Shown one piece after another: positions 6,066-7,247 of a DNA stretch of 7,247 nt. A program made the position numbers and the translations under genes. Each line of letters begins with the position of its first letter. The first letter of the stretch is position 1. Under the pieces are notes generated by a model, which saw only the letters and a program-made list of their open reading frames with translations, ran no database searches and was not told the origin of the DNA. The DNA comes from an uncultured Fimbriimonadales bacterium. GTDB taxonomy: Bacteria > Armatimonadota > Fimbriimonadia > Fimbriimonadales > GBS-DC. The stretch covers positions 1 through 7,247 of the forward strand of contig CALAMM010000018.1 in the NCBI GenBank assembly GCA_937925775.1, in the 5' to 3' direction.

Positions 6066-6147
6066 TGGACACGAATGTCCAAGCCACAAGGCGTCCTCGC
6101 CGATGAGCAGTGTATGCGCGAACAGGAGGGGCTGCGCTAAGATAAGC

Positions 6148-6175
6148 TTTGCACAGGCGAAGATGCTTGTGCAAA
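6148..6175 (+). promoter_or_regulatory. imperfect palindrome before aceA
   Basis: TTTGCACA (6148-6155) is the exact inverse of TGTGCAAA (6168-6175). The inner bases GGC and GCT add two Watson-Crick pairs and one G-T pair, giving an 11-bp stem with the loop GAAGAT. It lies 23 bases before the aceA start and just upstream of the ribosome binding site. It could be the operator of a dimeric regulator or an RNA hairpin controlling translation. It is unrelated in sequence to the array. No strong promoter is evident nearby; TAAGAT at 6138-6143 is a weak -10 candidate. Confidence 0.5.
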
Positions 6176-6186
6176 ACATCAACGAT

Positions 6187-6193
6187 GAGGAGG
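6187..6193 (+). promoter_or_regulatory. Shine-Dalgarno sequence deciding the aceA start
   Basis: GAGGAGG ends 5 bases before ATG 6199. The frame stays open far upstream, with in-frame ATGs at 6163, 6103 and 6058, but none of those has a comparable site, so this sequence fixes the start. Confidence 0.8.
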
Positions 6194-6198
6194 TCAGT

Positions 6199-7247
<1,049 letters not shown>

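Larger units (their letters stand above)
5620..6107 (+). repeat. tandem array of nine hairpin-bearing 48-base units between aceB and aceA
   Basis: Full units begin at 5652, 5700, 5748, 5809, 5857, 5905, 5953, 6001 and 6063. Seven start-to-start distances are known as 48 bases for six units, while the units at 5748 and 6001 are 61 and 62 bases; the last unit is cut short at about 6107. A partial unit without the first hairpin lies at 5620-5651. Each full unit opens with GCTTGGACA, a loop NGAA (A, G or C first), and TGTCCAAGC: a 9-bp perfect hairpin. Only the unit at 6001 differs in the stem (one A to G, keeping a U-G pair in plus-strand RNA). After it come CCAC, a GGCGTCTCGC-type segment, then GACGA and a six-base variable part before the next unit. 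The two long units carry about 13-14 extra bases that create a second hairpin. It could be a regulatory, transcript-stabilising or genome-wide dispersed repeat. No repeat/spacer pattern of CRISPR is present. Confidence 0.9.

Noticed and set aside
5652..6107. CRISPR array
   Set aside because: The units are contiguous with no unique spacers of constant length, the variable part is only about six bases, and no cas genes are present.
6103..6198. 32-residue N-terminal extension of isocitrate lyase, or a leader peptide, starting in the repeat
   Set aside because: There is no ribosome binding site before ATG 6103 or ATG 6163, whereas GAGGAGG sits 5 bases before ATG 6199, where family similarity begins.

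Overview
The window reads as a GC-rich (roughly 60% by eye), free-living bacterium with compact gene spacing. The protein families resemble those of deep-branching Gram-negative groups. Armatimonadota is my best guess, at low confidence, from the overall look of the proteins and the repeat-filled intergenic region. Nothing in the window fixes the phylum. I see no phage, plasmid or transposase genes, no CRISPR, and no tRNA or rRNA.

Layout from left to right. At 1-383 (minus) is the N-terminal part of a small-conductance mechanosensitive channel (MscS family) running off the left edge. Divergent from it, 500-1570 (plus) is a NurA-like nuclease. At 1710-2225 (plus) is a hotdog-fold acyl-CoA thioesterase whose last 41 bases overlap, tail to tail, the end of a minus-strand indoleamine 2,3-dioxygenase-like heme enzyme (2185-3360). 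Just upstream of the dioxygenase on the same strand is a small exported protein (3417-3797) that resembles the periplasmic N-terminal domain of cyanobacterial-type MscS channels, here encoded alone. Divergent from it, 3971-5572 (plus) is malate synthase A (aceB), and from 6199 to the right edge (plus) is isocitrate lyase (aceA, missing roughly the last 80 residues). These last two are the two dedicated enzymes of the glyoxylate shunt. They point to growth on acetate or fatty acids, and the thioesterase fits loosely with acyl-CoA turnover.

The most unusual element is the 626-base gap between aceB and aceA. It holds nine copies of a 48-base unit (two copies expanded to 61 and 62 bases), plus a partial unit on the left. 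Each full copy carries a 9-bp hairpin with an NGAA loop. The two expanded copies also carry an 8-bp GC-rich hairpin whose left arm is missing from the short copies. The copies fall into two subtypes in which the sequence before the hairpin and the loop base change together. A likely relic of the same element overlaps the stop codon of the NurA-like gene. A separate imperfect palindrome sits just before the aceA ribosome binding site. Several reading frames stay open through the array on both strands; I treat these as artefacts of the repeat.
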